Below, one piece after another: positions 6,014 through 12,111 of a stretch of 13,172 nt of DNA (position 1 is its first letter; each line of letters opens with the position of its first letter). Below the pieces are notes generated by a model that saw only the letters and a program-made list of their open reading frames with translations, ran no database searches and was not told the origin of the DNA. Source of the stretch: Bacillota bacterium (GTDB lineage Bacteria; Bacillota; Clostridia; Christensenellales; CAG-138); the NCBI GenBank assembly GCA_023458615.1, contig JAEWYV010000164.1, positions 1 through 13,172 on the forward strand, written 5' to 3'. The translations under genes were made by a program, and so were the position numbers.

Positions 6014-7789
6014 TTATTGCATGAGTGCGTCCAACTCTTTGACATACTCTTCAAAGACGTCCAATGAGGCTAGAATGCTCTCTTTCTTTGTCAAATCCAC
6101 GCCCGCCGCCTTAAGCTCCTCAATCGGATAATCGCTGCCGCCGCTCTGGAGGAACGTGATATAGCGCTCCACCGCGCCGCCATGCAGAATATCGTCCGCG
6201 AGCTTCACCGCCGAGCAGAGTCCCGTTGCATACTGATAGACATAAAACGCGTTGTAAAAATGCGGAATGCGCATCCACTCCAGCGCGATATTGTCGTCCA
6301 CATGCACGCCCGCATAATACAACTCATTGAGCTGGCGATAGACCGCGGAGAGGCTGTCCACCGTGAGGGGTTCGCCGCTTTCCGCCATCTGGTGCGCCTT
6401 TAATTCAAACTCCGCAAACATGGTCTGCCGGAAGCAGGTGGTGCGGAAAGATTCCAGAAACTGGGTCATATAGTAGGCGCGCTTCACGCGATCCTGCTCG
6501 TTTTTGAGCAGATGGTGCGTCATGAGCGTCTCGTTCACCGTGGAGGCAACCTCCGCCGCAAGGATGCGGTAATGCGAGGTTTCATAGGGCTGCGCGGTCA
6601 TGGAATAATGCGAATGCATCGCATGGCCAAGCTCGTGACCCAACGTAAACGCGTCGTCCATCTTACCCTGATAGTTGAGCAGCACAAACGGATGCGTGCC
6701 ATACGTCTCCGCGCAGAACGCGCCGCTGGTCTTTCCCGGCGTTTCGTAAACATCGATCCAGCCCTTTTCATAGGATTCATCCAGCAAGGCACCGTATTCC
6801 TTGCCCAGTGGCTGCAAAGCGGCCTTCACCAGCTTCTTAGCCTCATCATAGGGCATGTCGTCGTCGCAGTCCGGCGTAATTGGCACATAGAGATCATACA
6901 TCTCCAATTGATCCACGCCAAGCGCGCGTTTACGAATCTCCAGATATTTCTCCAGCACCGGCAGACGCTCGTGCACCGCCTCGATAAGCTGCTCGTAGAC
7001 CGCGACGGGAACGCCGTTGCCATGCAGCACGGACTCCAGCGCGCCATCAAACCGATGCGCCCGCGCGCGGAACACATCCGCCTTAACGGAGGTGGCATAG
7101 GTTGCGTTGAGCGTGTTTTTGATGCTGCGATAGGCTTTATAAAAGGTCTCGTAGGCGTCTTTTCTCACGCGGCGGTCGGGATTGACGAGAAACATATTGT
7201 AGCTCCCGTGCGTGAGCTTGACGGTCTCCCCGTTTTCGTCCACCACCGTGCCGTAGTCCAGATCGACATCCGTGAGCATCGTAAAGACATTGTCCGCACC
7301 GGCAAGCGGTTCCTCCGCCATAGCAAGCAGGCGCTCTTCCGCGGTTGAGAGCGTATGCGCGCGTCTGCGATCCACATCCGCAATGCGGAAGCGGAAGCGA
7401 GCGAAGCGTTCCTCCGCCGCCCAATGCAGCAGCGTCTCCTCCGGAATGGTCAATAGTTCCGGCTCAAGGAACGAGCTTGCCGCCTGCGCCGAGACATAGA
7501 GCTGAATCGCGCGGTCGGTCATGCCCTGATAATGCGTGTCGCCGTTGTCCTCGTCCTTGTGCAGGTGGGCGTAGCTATAGACCCGCTCAATCAGGTATCC
7601 CAGGCGGCTCTCGTCTGAGAGCGCGGCATAGAGCGCATCCGCGCTCGCGGTCAGTTTTCCTTCGTGCGCCGAAAAATCGGCAACCAGCGCCTGCGCGGCG
7701 GCATAGTCCGCCTCCCAGAGCGCTTCGCTTTCATAGATGTCCTCCAGCTTCCATTTTAAGGAAGCATCAATTTGATCCCGAGTGTTCAT
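6014..7789 (-). CDS. pepF: Oligoendopeptidase F, M3B family (as separate gene from internal ATG)
   Basis: Zinc metallopeptidase that cleaves short oligopeptides, normally cytoplasmic. From the ATG at 7789 the protein has 591 residues, the normal length for PepF, and begins as the family does (SLKWKLEDIYESEALWEADY at 10-29). The zinc site is visible: HELGH at 385-389 and the third ligand E413 in AAEVAS. Other M3B hallmarks include THPFVLLNYQGK at 365-376 and the C-terminal YVYQYATGL at 516-524. The upstream AAAGGG, about 10 nt from the ATG, is a weak but usable ribosome binding site. There is no stop codon between this ATG and the upstream membrane segment, so the same frame can be read as a longer fusion (see the 6014-8746 entry). 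The two entries are alternatives. Confidence 0.9.
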   Translation of the reverse strand: MNTRDQIDASLKWKLEDIYESEALWEADYAAAQALVADFSAHEGKLTASADALYAALSDESRLGYLIERVYSYAHLHKDEDNGDTHYQGMTDRAIQLYVSAQAASSFLEPELLTIPEETLLHWAAEERFARFRFRIADVDRRRAHTLSTAEERLLAMAEEPLAGADNVFTMLTDVDLDYGTVVDENGETVKLTHGSYNMFLVNPDRRVRKDAYETFYKAYRSIKNTLNATYATSVKADVFRARAHRFDGALESVLHGNGVPVAVYEQLIEAVHERLPVLEKYLEIRKRALGVDQLEMYDLYVPITPDCDDDMPYDEAKKLVKAALQPLGKEYGALLDESYEKGWIDVYETPGKTSGAFCAETYGTHPFVLLNYQGKMDDAFTLGHELGHAMHSHYSMTAQPYETSHYRILAAEVASTVNETLMTHHLLKNEQDRVKRAYYMTQFLESFRTTCFRQTMFAEFELKAHQMAESGEPLTVDSLSAVYRQLNELYYAGVHVDDNIALEWMRIPHFYNAFYVYQYATGLCSAVKLADDILHGGAVERYITFLQSGGSDYPIEELKAAGVDLTKKESILASLDVFEEYVKELDALMQ

Positions 7790-8746
7790 GTGTGTTTGTC
7801 CCTTTCGTCTTTCGCTCTTTGTGCGCGCGCCCTTCGCGCTATAGTGCCAGCGGGCAACGCCCGGGCAGTCGCGGCAGGCCTGCGCATACAGTGCCGTATC
7901 CAATGCCGCAAGCAGCAGTCGTAACGGCGGGATGAGCAGCGCAATGAGAAACGCCGCAATGGAATATTGCGCGAGCAGATGCCCGCGGGTAAGAAACATA
8001 CTCAGCGCGAAGATGCCCGTGGTCATCAGCATAGCCATGCAAAACGACACAAGCCCCGCAAGCGAAGCGGCATAGCGCGCCCGGCGAAAAAGCCGGAAGC
8101 CCCGACGCAGCGCTTGTATCCCCGGTGCCTGCTCCCGCGCGGCAACGGCGAGCGATAGCATCACCGGCGCGCGAGATTGCCAGAACAGTACAATGCCCAG
8201 CGCCCAGACGACGGCTCCGCTCCAGCGATTCGCCGGAAACAGACCGCCCAATACGCGCGACATCAACCAGCCGAATAGCCCCAGCGCAAGCGCCATGCAT
8301 AGGCGCAAGAGCAGCGCCCACCAGTAGACACCTTTGAGCCGCATAAACGCGCGCGTTGCCTCCGCGCCGGAGACCGCCATGCGCGGTTGTCCAAAACACG
8401 CAAGCGCGTATTCCTCGTATGCTGCCGTAACCGCGCGCGGCAAGAGGTAGGCTACGGTTAGCCCCGTGAGCAGGACGGAACACCCGCCGCCAAAGATGAG
8501 GATAACATCCGCGCGGAATCCCCCGCGCACGCTGCCCAACAAATCCGGCTCCCAGAATGCCGCCGCGAGAAAAATCGCCGCCGTAACCAGCACGAGCAGC
8601 GCGAGTCCGCCGCGCAGATAGAACGCGCCAAGGCGGGCAAAGAAGCGTGTTTGAAGCAACCGCCAACCGAAGCGGATTGTCGTCCGTCCGCTGTCCGAAT
8701 CCTCCGCCCATACCTGCTTATGCTCTTTTTTGTGACTATTTCGCAT
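6014..8746 (-). CDS. Full reading frame: six-helix membrane domain joined in frame to oligoendopeptidase F
   Basis: The frame containing pepF stays open upstream to an ATG at 8746 (a TTG at 8794 also exists), giving 910 residues. Residues 1-319 precede the usual PepF start and form a polytopic membrane domain with about six hydrophobic segments (roughly 44-65, 80-103, 138-165, 177-201, 227-252, 260-282), a basic N-terminus and a basic linker (about 305-317) before PepF. The membrane part was not assigned to a family. If translated whole, it would be a membrane-tethered M3 peptidase with the catalytic domain probably in the cytoplasm. Alternatives are two genes in the same frame whose first stop is lost, or a one-base sequence error: a TAG exists in a neighbouring frame at 7841-7839. 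The 8746 start has no Shine-Dalgarno, but an extended -10 lies directly upstream. Confidence 0.6.
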   Translation of the reverse strand: MRNSHKKEHKQVWAEDSDSGRTTIRFGWRLLQTRFFARLGAFYLRGGLALLVLVTAAIFLAAAFWEPDLLGSVRGGFRADVILIFGGGCSVLLTGLTVAYLLPRAVTAAYEEYALACFGQPRMAVSGAEATRAFMRLKGVYWWALLLRLCMALALGLFGWLMSRVLGGLFPANRWSGAVVWALGIVLFWQSRAPVMLSLAVAAREQAPGIQALRRGFRLFRRARYAASLAGLVSFCMAMLMTTGIFALSMFLTRGHLLAQYSIAAFLIALLIPPLRLLLAALDTALYAQACRDCPGVARWHYSAKGARTKSERRKGQTHMNTRDQIDASLKWKLEDIYESEALWEADYAAAQALVADFSAHEGKLTASADALYAALSDESRLGYLIERVYSYAHLHKDEDNGDTHYQGMTDRAIQLYVSAQAASSFLEPELLTIPEETLLHWAAEERFARFRFRIADVDRRRAHTLSTAEERLLAMAEEPLAGADNVFTMLTDVDLDYGTVVDENGETVKLTHGSYNMFLVNPDRRVRKDAYETFYKAYRSIKNTLNATYATSVKADVFRARAHRFDGALESVLHGNGVPVAVYEQLIEAVHERLPVLEKYLEIRKRALGVDQLEMYDLYVPITPDCDDDMPYDEAKKLVKAALQPLGKEYGALLDESYEKGWIDVYETPGKTSGAFCAETYGTHPFVLLNYQGKMDDAFTLGHELGHAMHSHYSMTAQPYETSHYRILAAEVASTVNETLMTHHLLKNEQDRVKRAYYMTQFLESFRTTCFRQTMFAEFELKAHQMAESGEPLTVDSLSAVYRQLNELYYAGVHVDDNIALEWMRIPHFYNAFYVYQYATGLCSAVKLADDILHGGAVERYITFLQSGGSDYPIEELKAAGVDLTKKESILASLDVFEEYVKELDALMQ

Positions 8747-8756
8747 CGCAATTATC

Positions 8757-8765
8757 AGTATATCA
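8757..8765 (-). promoter_or_regulatory. Extended -10 element of the membrane domain-pepF unit
   Basis: On the minus strand TGATATACT gives an extended -10 (TG-N-TATACT). No good -35 is present. Predicted initiation near 8750 leaves only a few bases before the ATG at 8746, so the transcript could be almost leaderless. Confidence 0.4.
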
Positions 8766-8837
8766 CAAGGCCGCAAGCAAGGCGAACTCCACAAAAGCGC
8801 TTTTTCTTGTCCCTTTCCAAGCGATGGAAAATGAGGC

Positions 8838-8865
8838 TTGACATCCTTCGCACAGGGCGTATACT
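8838..8865 (+). promoter_or_regulatory. Sigma-A promoter of the 75-aa gene
   Basis: A perfect -35 TTGACA (8838-8843), a 16-nt spacer and -10 TATACT (8860-8865). Initiation would fall near 8872, inside the LexA-type palindrome that follows directly. Confidence 0.8.
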
Positions 8866-8867
8866 AT

Positions 8868-8891
8868 AAATACAAACATTTGTTCGTATTT
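8868..8891. promoter_or_regulatory. LexA (SOS) box overlapping the transcription start
   Basis: The core on the minus strand is CGAACAAATGTTTG (8886-8873), which fits the Bacillus/Clostridium-type LexA consensus (CGAAC, four bases, GTTYG). The dyad continues outward to 24 nt, with only two unpaired positions per half. It starts 2 nt after the -10 and covers the predicted +1, the expected place for a repressor. Confidence 0.7.
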
Positions 8892-8957
8892 GTCATCGTA
8901 TCACAGGCCGCGCATATGGGTAGTCCTTCGAAAACCGGCACAAGGAGTTGAAACAAT

Positions 8958-9185
8958 ATGAAAGTCTACGTTGCGGTGGAGCTCACCATAGATGAAGCAG
9001 GAATTATGCATCCGCAGTGCGTCGTCTGGGGGGATGGGCGAAAATTTGAAATCACGGCGGTTCTCGATGTGCGGCGCGCAGCGAGCCTGAAGGCAGGCGG
9101 CAGCGGCATGCGCTATACCTGCCGCGTTGGGCGCAAGGAGACCTATCTTTATTACGAAGACCCGAAATGGTTTGTGGACGCATGA
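8958..9185 (+). CDS. Small conserved-looking protein, probably SOS-regulated
   Basis: A 75-residue soluble protein of unknown function, with no signal peptide or membrane helix. The central part, LDVRRAASLKAGGSGMRYTC at residues 36-55, followed by ETYLYYED and a terminal KWFVDA, resembles small proteins I recall in other Clostridia, in some cases near Y-family DNA polymerase genes; that recollection is unchecked. AAGGAG lies 10 nt before the ATG. It is alone on the plus strand, divergent from the membrane domain-pepF unit and convergent with the rRNA methyltransferase gene. A strong promoter with a LexA-type operator on its +1 predicts induction by DNA damage. A palindrome of the gene-end family follows 26 nt after its stop. 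Confidence 0.8.
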   Translation: MKVYVAVELTIDEAGIMHPQCVVWGDGRKFEITAVLDVRRAASLKAGGSGMRYTCRVGRKETYLYYEDPKWFVDA

Positions 9186-9211
9186 GTATGCTATTGGCAA
9201 GGGTAGAACTC

Positions 9212-9237
9212 TTTCTTTTTCTCGCGAGAAAAAGAAA
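9212..9237. repeat. 26-nt perfect palindrome, copy 2 of the gene-end repeat family
   Basis: Left arm TTTCTTTTTCT, centre CGCG, right arm AGAAAAAGAAA. The arms are identical to those at 1469-1494 while the centre has changed and stays self-complementary. It lies between the stop of the 75-aa gene (plus) and the convergent methyltransferase gene (minus). No clear U-tract follows. Confidence 0.85.
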
Positions 9238-9295
9238 TAAGAAGAGAGCAATTTCAAAACAGTAGTTTTTATCGCAACATATAGCGGTTCTTTTG

Positions 9296-9321
9296 CCCAC
9301 TTTTCTTTCAAGAAACGTAGG
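9296..9321. repeat. 26-nt imperfect palindrome, gene-end repeat family
   Basis: Arms CCCACTTTTCTT and AAGAAACGTAGG pair at 10 of 12 positions around a TC centre. It directly abuts the stop codon of the rRNA methyltransferase gene at 9322. It is a degenerate relative of the copies at 1469, 2943 and 9212 and may serve as the 3' hairpin of this gene. Confidence 0.5.
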
Positions 9322-10614
9322 TTATCGTATCCTTAGCCCCTTCGGAATATGGTTTTTCAACACGCCGTCCACGGCCTTGCCCCAGCCGATGGGGTATCCC
9401 ATAATCGTCGCCGGACACCAGCCGGAGCGATCCGGATAGCAGGCCACGGTTTCCCCGGCAAGAAAGCGCGTCAGCGCGCCGCACTCCAGCCCCATCGTCT
9501 GCCGGAACGCGGCAGCGGGATACGCCAGCGCGAGCGCATGATCCGGCGAGAACCGTCCGTTCTTGATCTCCCCGGCAATCACGCCCGCGCGGAGGATATG
9601 CAGCCCCTTCAACTCCCTCGGCAGTCTGGTCGGCGGAAGCATCACGCGACCATCCGGCAAGAGCATGGCGCGCGGCGGCTCGACCACAAACGTCTCCCGC
9701 CAGAACGCCTCAAACAGAGGAATCTGTTCTGCCCTTGGCTCCGCCAGTACACCCGTGTTATCCATGCCGGTGCCATTGCGCACAAGCACCGCCATAAACT
9801 GCCCCTCGCCAACGGAGGAATGCGGATACATACGGCGCGAGTCAAGCATCATAAAATCATCATGCGCGGATAAAAACGACTCCATCGCGCCCTCGTTCTC
9901 CTCCCGCGAGAAGGTGCAGGTTGAGTAGACCAACCGTCCGGCGGGTTTGAGCAGCAGCGCGGCGCTCTCCAATATCTGCCCCTGCCGCGCGGCACATGCA
10001 AGCACATGCTCCCGCGACCATTCGCGCACGGCGGTCTCGTCCTTTCGAAACATTCCCTCGCCGGAGCACGGCACATCCACAAGCACCACATCAAAGCACG
10101 CGCCGAGCTGGGATGCCAGCGCATCGGGGCGCATACAGGTAACGAGCGCGTTTGTAACGCCCAGTCGCTCCAGATTTCCCGCGAGCACCTCTGCGCGGCT
10201 GCGCACAGGCTCGTTGGCAACGAGCAGTCCCGTGTTTTGCAGCTGAGCGGCAAGCTGGGTGGTCTTTCCCCCGGGCGCTGCACAAAGGTCGAGCACGTTC
10301 ATGCCGGGCTCTACTCCGCAGAGCGTTGCTGGCACCTGCGCGGCGGGTTCCTGCACATAGCACAAACCCGCGGCATGCAGCGGATGACGGCCGATGGCGA
10401 CATCGTCCTCAAAAAAGAAGCTCTCCGGCAGCAGACCCGTGGGCGTGAGCGAAAAGTCCGCCATGTTGACGAAGGTTTCCGGCGAGAGTTTCAGCATGTT
10501 GACGCGCAGGGCGCGGCGTGGATGCTCGTCCATGGCGCGAAGATAAGCGGCGAATTGCTCTTCACCGAGCTGCGCCCGCATCTGCGCAAGAAATTCCTCC
10601 GGCAGATTTGCCAT
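9322..10614 (-). CDS. RsmF-like rRNA (cytosine-C5) methyltransferase, NOL1/NOP2/Sun family
   Basis: SAM-dependent m5C methyltransferase acting on rRNA. The 430-residue protein has an N-terminal family segment (RRALRVNMLKLSPE at 33-46), VQEPAAQVPA at 87-96, the SAM loop VLDLCAAPGGKT at 107-118, DVPCSGEGMFRKD at 180-192 and STCTFSREENE at 231-241. C183 and C233 correspond to the two conserved cysteines, one nucleophilic and one for product release. The C-terminal part (GRFSPDHALAL, then WGKAVDG and KNHIPKGLR at the end) is of the RsmF/YebU accessory-domain type; the exact target base is not evident. The frame opens earlier at 10647, but 10614 is chosen because AAGGAG lies 8 nt upstream and MANLPEEF matches the family start. 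It is downstream of metA on the same strand, separated by a hairpin and a possible promoter of its own. Confidence 0.9.
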   Translation of the reverse strand: MANLPEEFLAQMRAQLGEEQFAAYLRAMDEHPRRALRVNMLKLSPETFVNMADFSLTPTGLLPESFFFEDDVAIGRHPLHAAGLCYVQEPAAQVPATLCGVEPGMNVLDLCAAPGGKTTQLAAQLQNTGLLVANEPVRSRAEVLAGNLERLGVTNALVTCMRPDALASQLGACFDVVLVDVPCSGEGMFRKDETAVREWSREHVLACAARQGQILESAALLLKPAGRLVYSTCTFSREENEGAMESFLSAHDDFMMLDSRRMYPHSSVGEGQFMAVLVRNGTGMDNTGVLAEPRAEQIPLFEAFWRETFVVEPPRAMLLPDGRVMLPPTRLPRELKGLHILRAGVIAGEIKNGRFSPDHALALAYPAAAFRQTMGLECGALTRFLAGETVACYPDRSGWCPATIMGYPIGWGKAVDGVLKNHIPKGLRIR

Positions 10615-10645
10615 CCGCTTTGCTCCTTCTAAAAAAAGATACTTC

Positions 10646-10654
10646 ATTTTAACA
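10646..10654 (-). promoter_or_regulatory. Possible extended -10 promoter of the rRNA methyltransferase gene
   Basis: On the minus strand TGTTAAAAT is an extended -10 (TG-N-TAAAAT), about 25-30 nt upstream of the start at 10614. There is no good -35; the region where it would be is the terminator hairpin. Confidence 0.35.
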
Positions 10655-10660
10655 TAACAG

Positions 10661-10690
10661 CGGCTCCCCTGCGGGAGCCGTGTTTTGTTT
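10661..10690. terminator. Hairpin between metA and the rRNA methyltransferase gene
   Basis: A perfect 8-bp stem CGGCTCCC (10661-10668) / GGGAGCCG (10673-10680) with a 4-nt loop. The better T-rich tail (TGTTTTGTTT) is on the plus side; on the minus strand, where metA is read, the tail is CTGTTATGTT. It probably terminates metA transcripts at least partly. Confidence 0.6.
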
Positions 10691-10694
10691 GCCG

Positions 10695-11627
10695 TTACTT
10701 CCCATGTTCCCCAGAGATCGCGTTGATGTCGTACGGCGTCTCCTGGTAGACAAAGTAGTTCAGCCAGTTGGAGTACAGCAGCGCCCCATGCGCGCGCCAG
10801 GTGACGATGGGTTGCAGGGTGTCGTCGTTGTTGGGATAATAGTTTTTCGGCATCTCGATAGGCTTGCCCGCCGCCTGATCGCGGCGATATTCCAGCTCCA
10901 GCGTCTTTGCGTCATATTCGCTATGTCCGGTGACAAACACGCGCCGCCCGTCGTGCGAGGCCGCCAAATACAGTCCCGCCTCCTGTGAGGTTGCGAGAAT
11001 GTCCAAATCGCGAATCTTCGCCGCGTCGGAGACATGAATGGTCGTGTGCCGCGAATGCGGGGCCATGAACTGCTCGTCAAACCCGCGCATGAGCTTATGT
11101 GAGCGATCCAGCACCACATGCGGGAAGATGCCGAACATCTTCTTTTGCAGCGGATGCTTCTCCACACCATAAAAATGATAGAGTCCCGCCTGCGCCGCCC
11201 AGCAGATATAGAGGGTAGAAAACACGTTGTGATCCGCCCAGTCCATGAGGCGAACCAGCTCGTCCCAATAGTGCACATCCGTAAAGTCGAGATTTTCCAC
11301 CGGCGCGCCGGTGATGACGAGCCCGTCGAAGTGTTCCTCCTTCACCTCGTCAAAGGTGCGATAAAACGAATCCAGATAATCCTGCGAGGTGTTCTGGCTC
11401 TGATAGCTCCCCGTGCGTAGCAGCGTGACTTCCACCTGCAAAGGCGTGTTTGCCAGCATGCGCAGAATCTGCATCTCCGTTGTCTGCTTGGTGGGCATGA
11501 GGTTGAGGATTGCAATGCGCAGCGGGCGAATGTCCTGCATCGCCGCGCGCTGCTGCGGCATCACGAAGATATTTTCTTCCGCGAGCGTATCGCCCGCGGG
11601 TAAACCATCCGGTATTTTAATAGGCAT
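10695..11627 (-). CDS. metA: Homoserine O-acetyltransferase, MetA family (Glu111 type)
   Basis: Acylates homoserine in the first dedicated step of methionine synthesis. The 310-residue protein shows the MetA catalytic set at the canonical positions: C142 in YICWAAQAG, and H235 and E237 in TGHSEYD. Residue 111 is Glu (TGAPVENLDF). In studied MetA proteins Glu at 111 goes with acetyl-CoA and Gly, as in E. coli, with succinyl-CoA, so the usual succinyltransferase name is probably wrong here. The frame extends upstream to 11756, but the start at 11627 (MPIKIPD) gives the family N-terminus. The ribosome binding site there is weak (only an AGG core about 9 nt upstream). The mRNA leader contains a long hairpin followed by six Ts, suggesting attenuation. 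The rRNA methyltransferase gene follows on the same strand. Confidence 0.93.
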   Translation of the reverse strand: MPIKIPDGLPAGDTLAEENIFVMPQQRAAMQDIRPLRIAILNLMPTKQTTEMQILRMLANTPLQVEVTLLRTGSYQSQNTSQDYLDSFYRTFDEVKEEHFDGLVITGAPVENLDFTDVHYWDELVRLMDWADHNVFSTLYICWAAQAGLYHFYGVEKHPLQKKMFGIFPHVVLDRSHKLMRGFDEQFMAPHSRHTTIHVSDAAKIRDLDILATSQEAGLYLAASHDGRRVFVTGHSEYDAKTLELEYRRDQAAGKPIEMPKNYYPNNDDTLQPIVTWRAHGALLYSNWLNYFVYQETPYDINAISGEHGK

Positions 11628-11697
11628 TGAAGTAACCTGCTTTCTTCTTATTCTCTTTTGATTGGGAGACGGCGACACAAATTGCTCGAAAGAGCAT

Positions 11698-11767
11698 AAA
11701 AAACCGCCGTCCGGCATGTTTCCGACGATTGCAAAAAAATCTGCAACAATCGGCATCGCCGTCGGCG
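11698..11767 (-). terminator. Long hairpin plus T-tract in the metA leader (attenuator or upstream terminator)
   Basis: On the minus strand CGCCG (11767-11763) pairs with CGGCG (11709-11705), then CGGC with GCCG and ATG with CAT across small bulges. Inside is a stem CCGATTGTTGCA / TGCAATCGTCGG with a loop of eight bases. G and TTTTTT follow (11703-11698). The T-tract ends about 70 nt before the metA ATG. A small TGCTC/GAGCA hairpin comes next. No S-box or T-box signature was recognised. Confidence 0.55.
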
Positions 11768-11772
11768 CCCGT

Positions 11773-11801
11773 ATGATAAATTTCTATTTCGCACGCTACA
11801 A
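11773..11801 (-). promoter_or_regulatory. Candidate metA promoter
   Basis: On the minus strand TTGTAG (11801-11796) and TATCAT (11778-11773) are separated by 17 nt. Initiation would fall near 11766, so the leader hairpin would form at the very 5' end of the metA mRNA. The -35 is poor, so this is tentative. Confidence 0.4.
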
Positions 11802-11859
11802 AAAAACGAATTGTCCCAACAGGCGGGCGCAAAATCCCTGCTCGACCGCGGGAGCGCCC
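11800..11859 (-). terminator. Hairpin and T-tract after the 58-aa ORF
   Basis: On the minus strand GGGCGC (11859-11854) pairs with GCGCCC (11830-11825), continued by TCCC/GGGA, with four unpaired Ts on one side. Some 18 nt later a run of seven Ts follows (11806-11800). The stem does not touch the T-run, though AATTG/CAATT could close the gap, so termination is possible but unproven. Confidence 0.35.
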
Positions 11860-11871
11860 AATTTCCCCTAT

Positions 11872-12048
11872 TTAGAGAATCGTCGCCTCCGCATCCGCTT
11901 GCTTCGCGTGCATTCGCATTCGCATGGCGAGCAGATGTTCGGCAAAGGCGGCATGGGCGGAGACGGCGCGCGCGCCGGCAACACCCTTGCAAATGCGCTG
12001 CGGGTTGTGGCTGGCGGCTCTGTTTGCTCCCGTGTCTGCCTTCGGCAT
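11872..12048 (-). CDS. Possible 58-aa ORF with a Met-codon cluster, upstream of metA
   Basis: Not recognised, and its reality is uncertain. The frame from the ATG at 12048 gives 58 residues rich in Ala and Arg, with MRMRM at residues 42-46. Support comes from signals: a TTGAAA-17-TAGGAT promoter ending 35 nt upstream, AGGAG 10 nt before the ATG, and a hairpin with a T-run after the stop. Against it, the region is GC-rich and could hold an open frame by chance, and no conserved domain is visible. It may be a small protein, a leader peptide for metA or part of a non-coding RNA. The same frame is open back to 12162, but that start has no ribosome binding site and lies before the promoter. Confidence 0.3.
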   Translation of the reverse strand: MPKADTGANRAASHNPQRICKGVAGARAVSAHAAFAEHLLAMRMRMHAKQADAEATIL

Positions 12049-12082
12049 GCCAAACGTTCTCCTGTGAAAATCTGTTTTTACT

Positions 12083-12111
12083 ATCCTAACAGACCCGCCG
12101 CACTTTTTCAA
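12083..12111 (-). promoter_or_regulatory. Candidate promoter of the 58-aa ORF / upstream metA RNA
   Basis: On the minus strand TTGAAA (12111-12106), a 17-nt spacer and TAGGAT (12088-12083), which also has an extended TG. Initiation near 12076 would give a leader of about 28 nt to the ATG at 12048. Confidence 0.5.

Noticed and set aside
6512..7348. 278-codon plus-strand frame inside pepF
   Set aside because: Antisense to the PepF zinc site; no start signals.
7839..8711. 290-codon minus-strand frame overlapping the membrane domain
   Set aside because: The overlapping frame has six well-formed hydrophobic segments and joins pepF; this one is Arg/Ala-rich and looks like a shadow. Its TAG matters only if there is a frameshift error.
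8901..9311. 136-codon minus-strand frame opposite the 75-aa gene
   Set aside because: It reads through the palindromes at 9212 and 9296, lacks start signals and is antisense to a gene with a good promoter and ribosome binding site.
11628..12111. SAM riboswitch, T-box, tmRNA, RNase P RNA or 6S RNA upstream of metA
   Set aside because: I looked for the T-box GGGTGG-ACCGCG element, S-box core, RNase P and tmRNA signature sequences and saw none; a covariance search could still find a divergent case.
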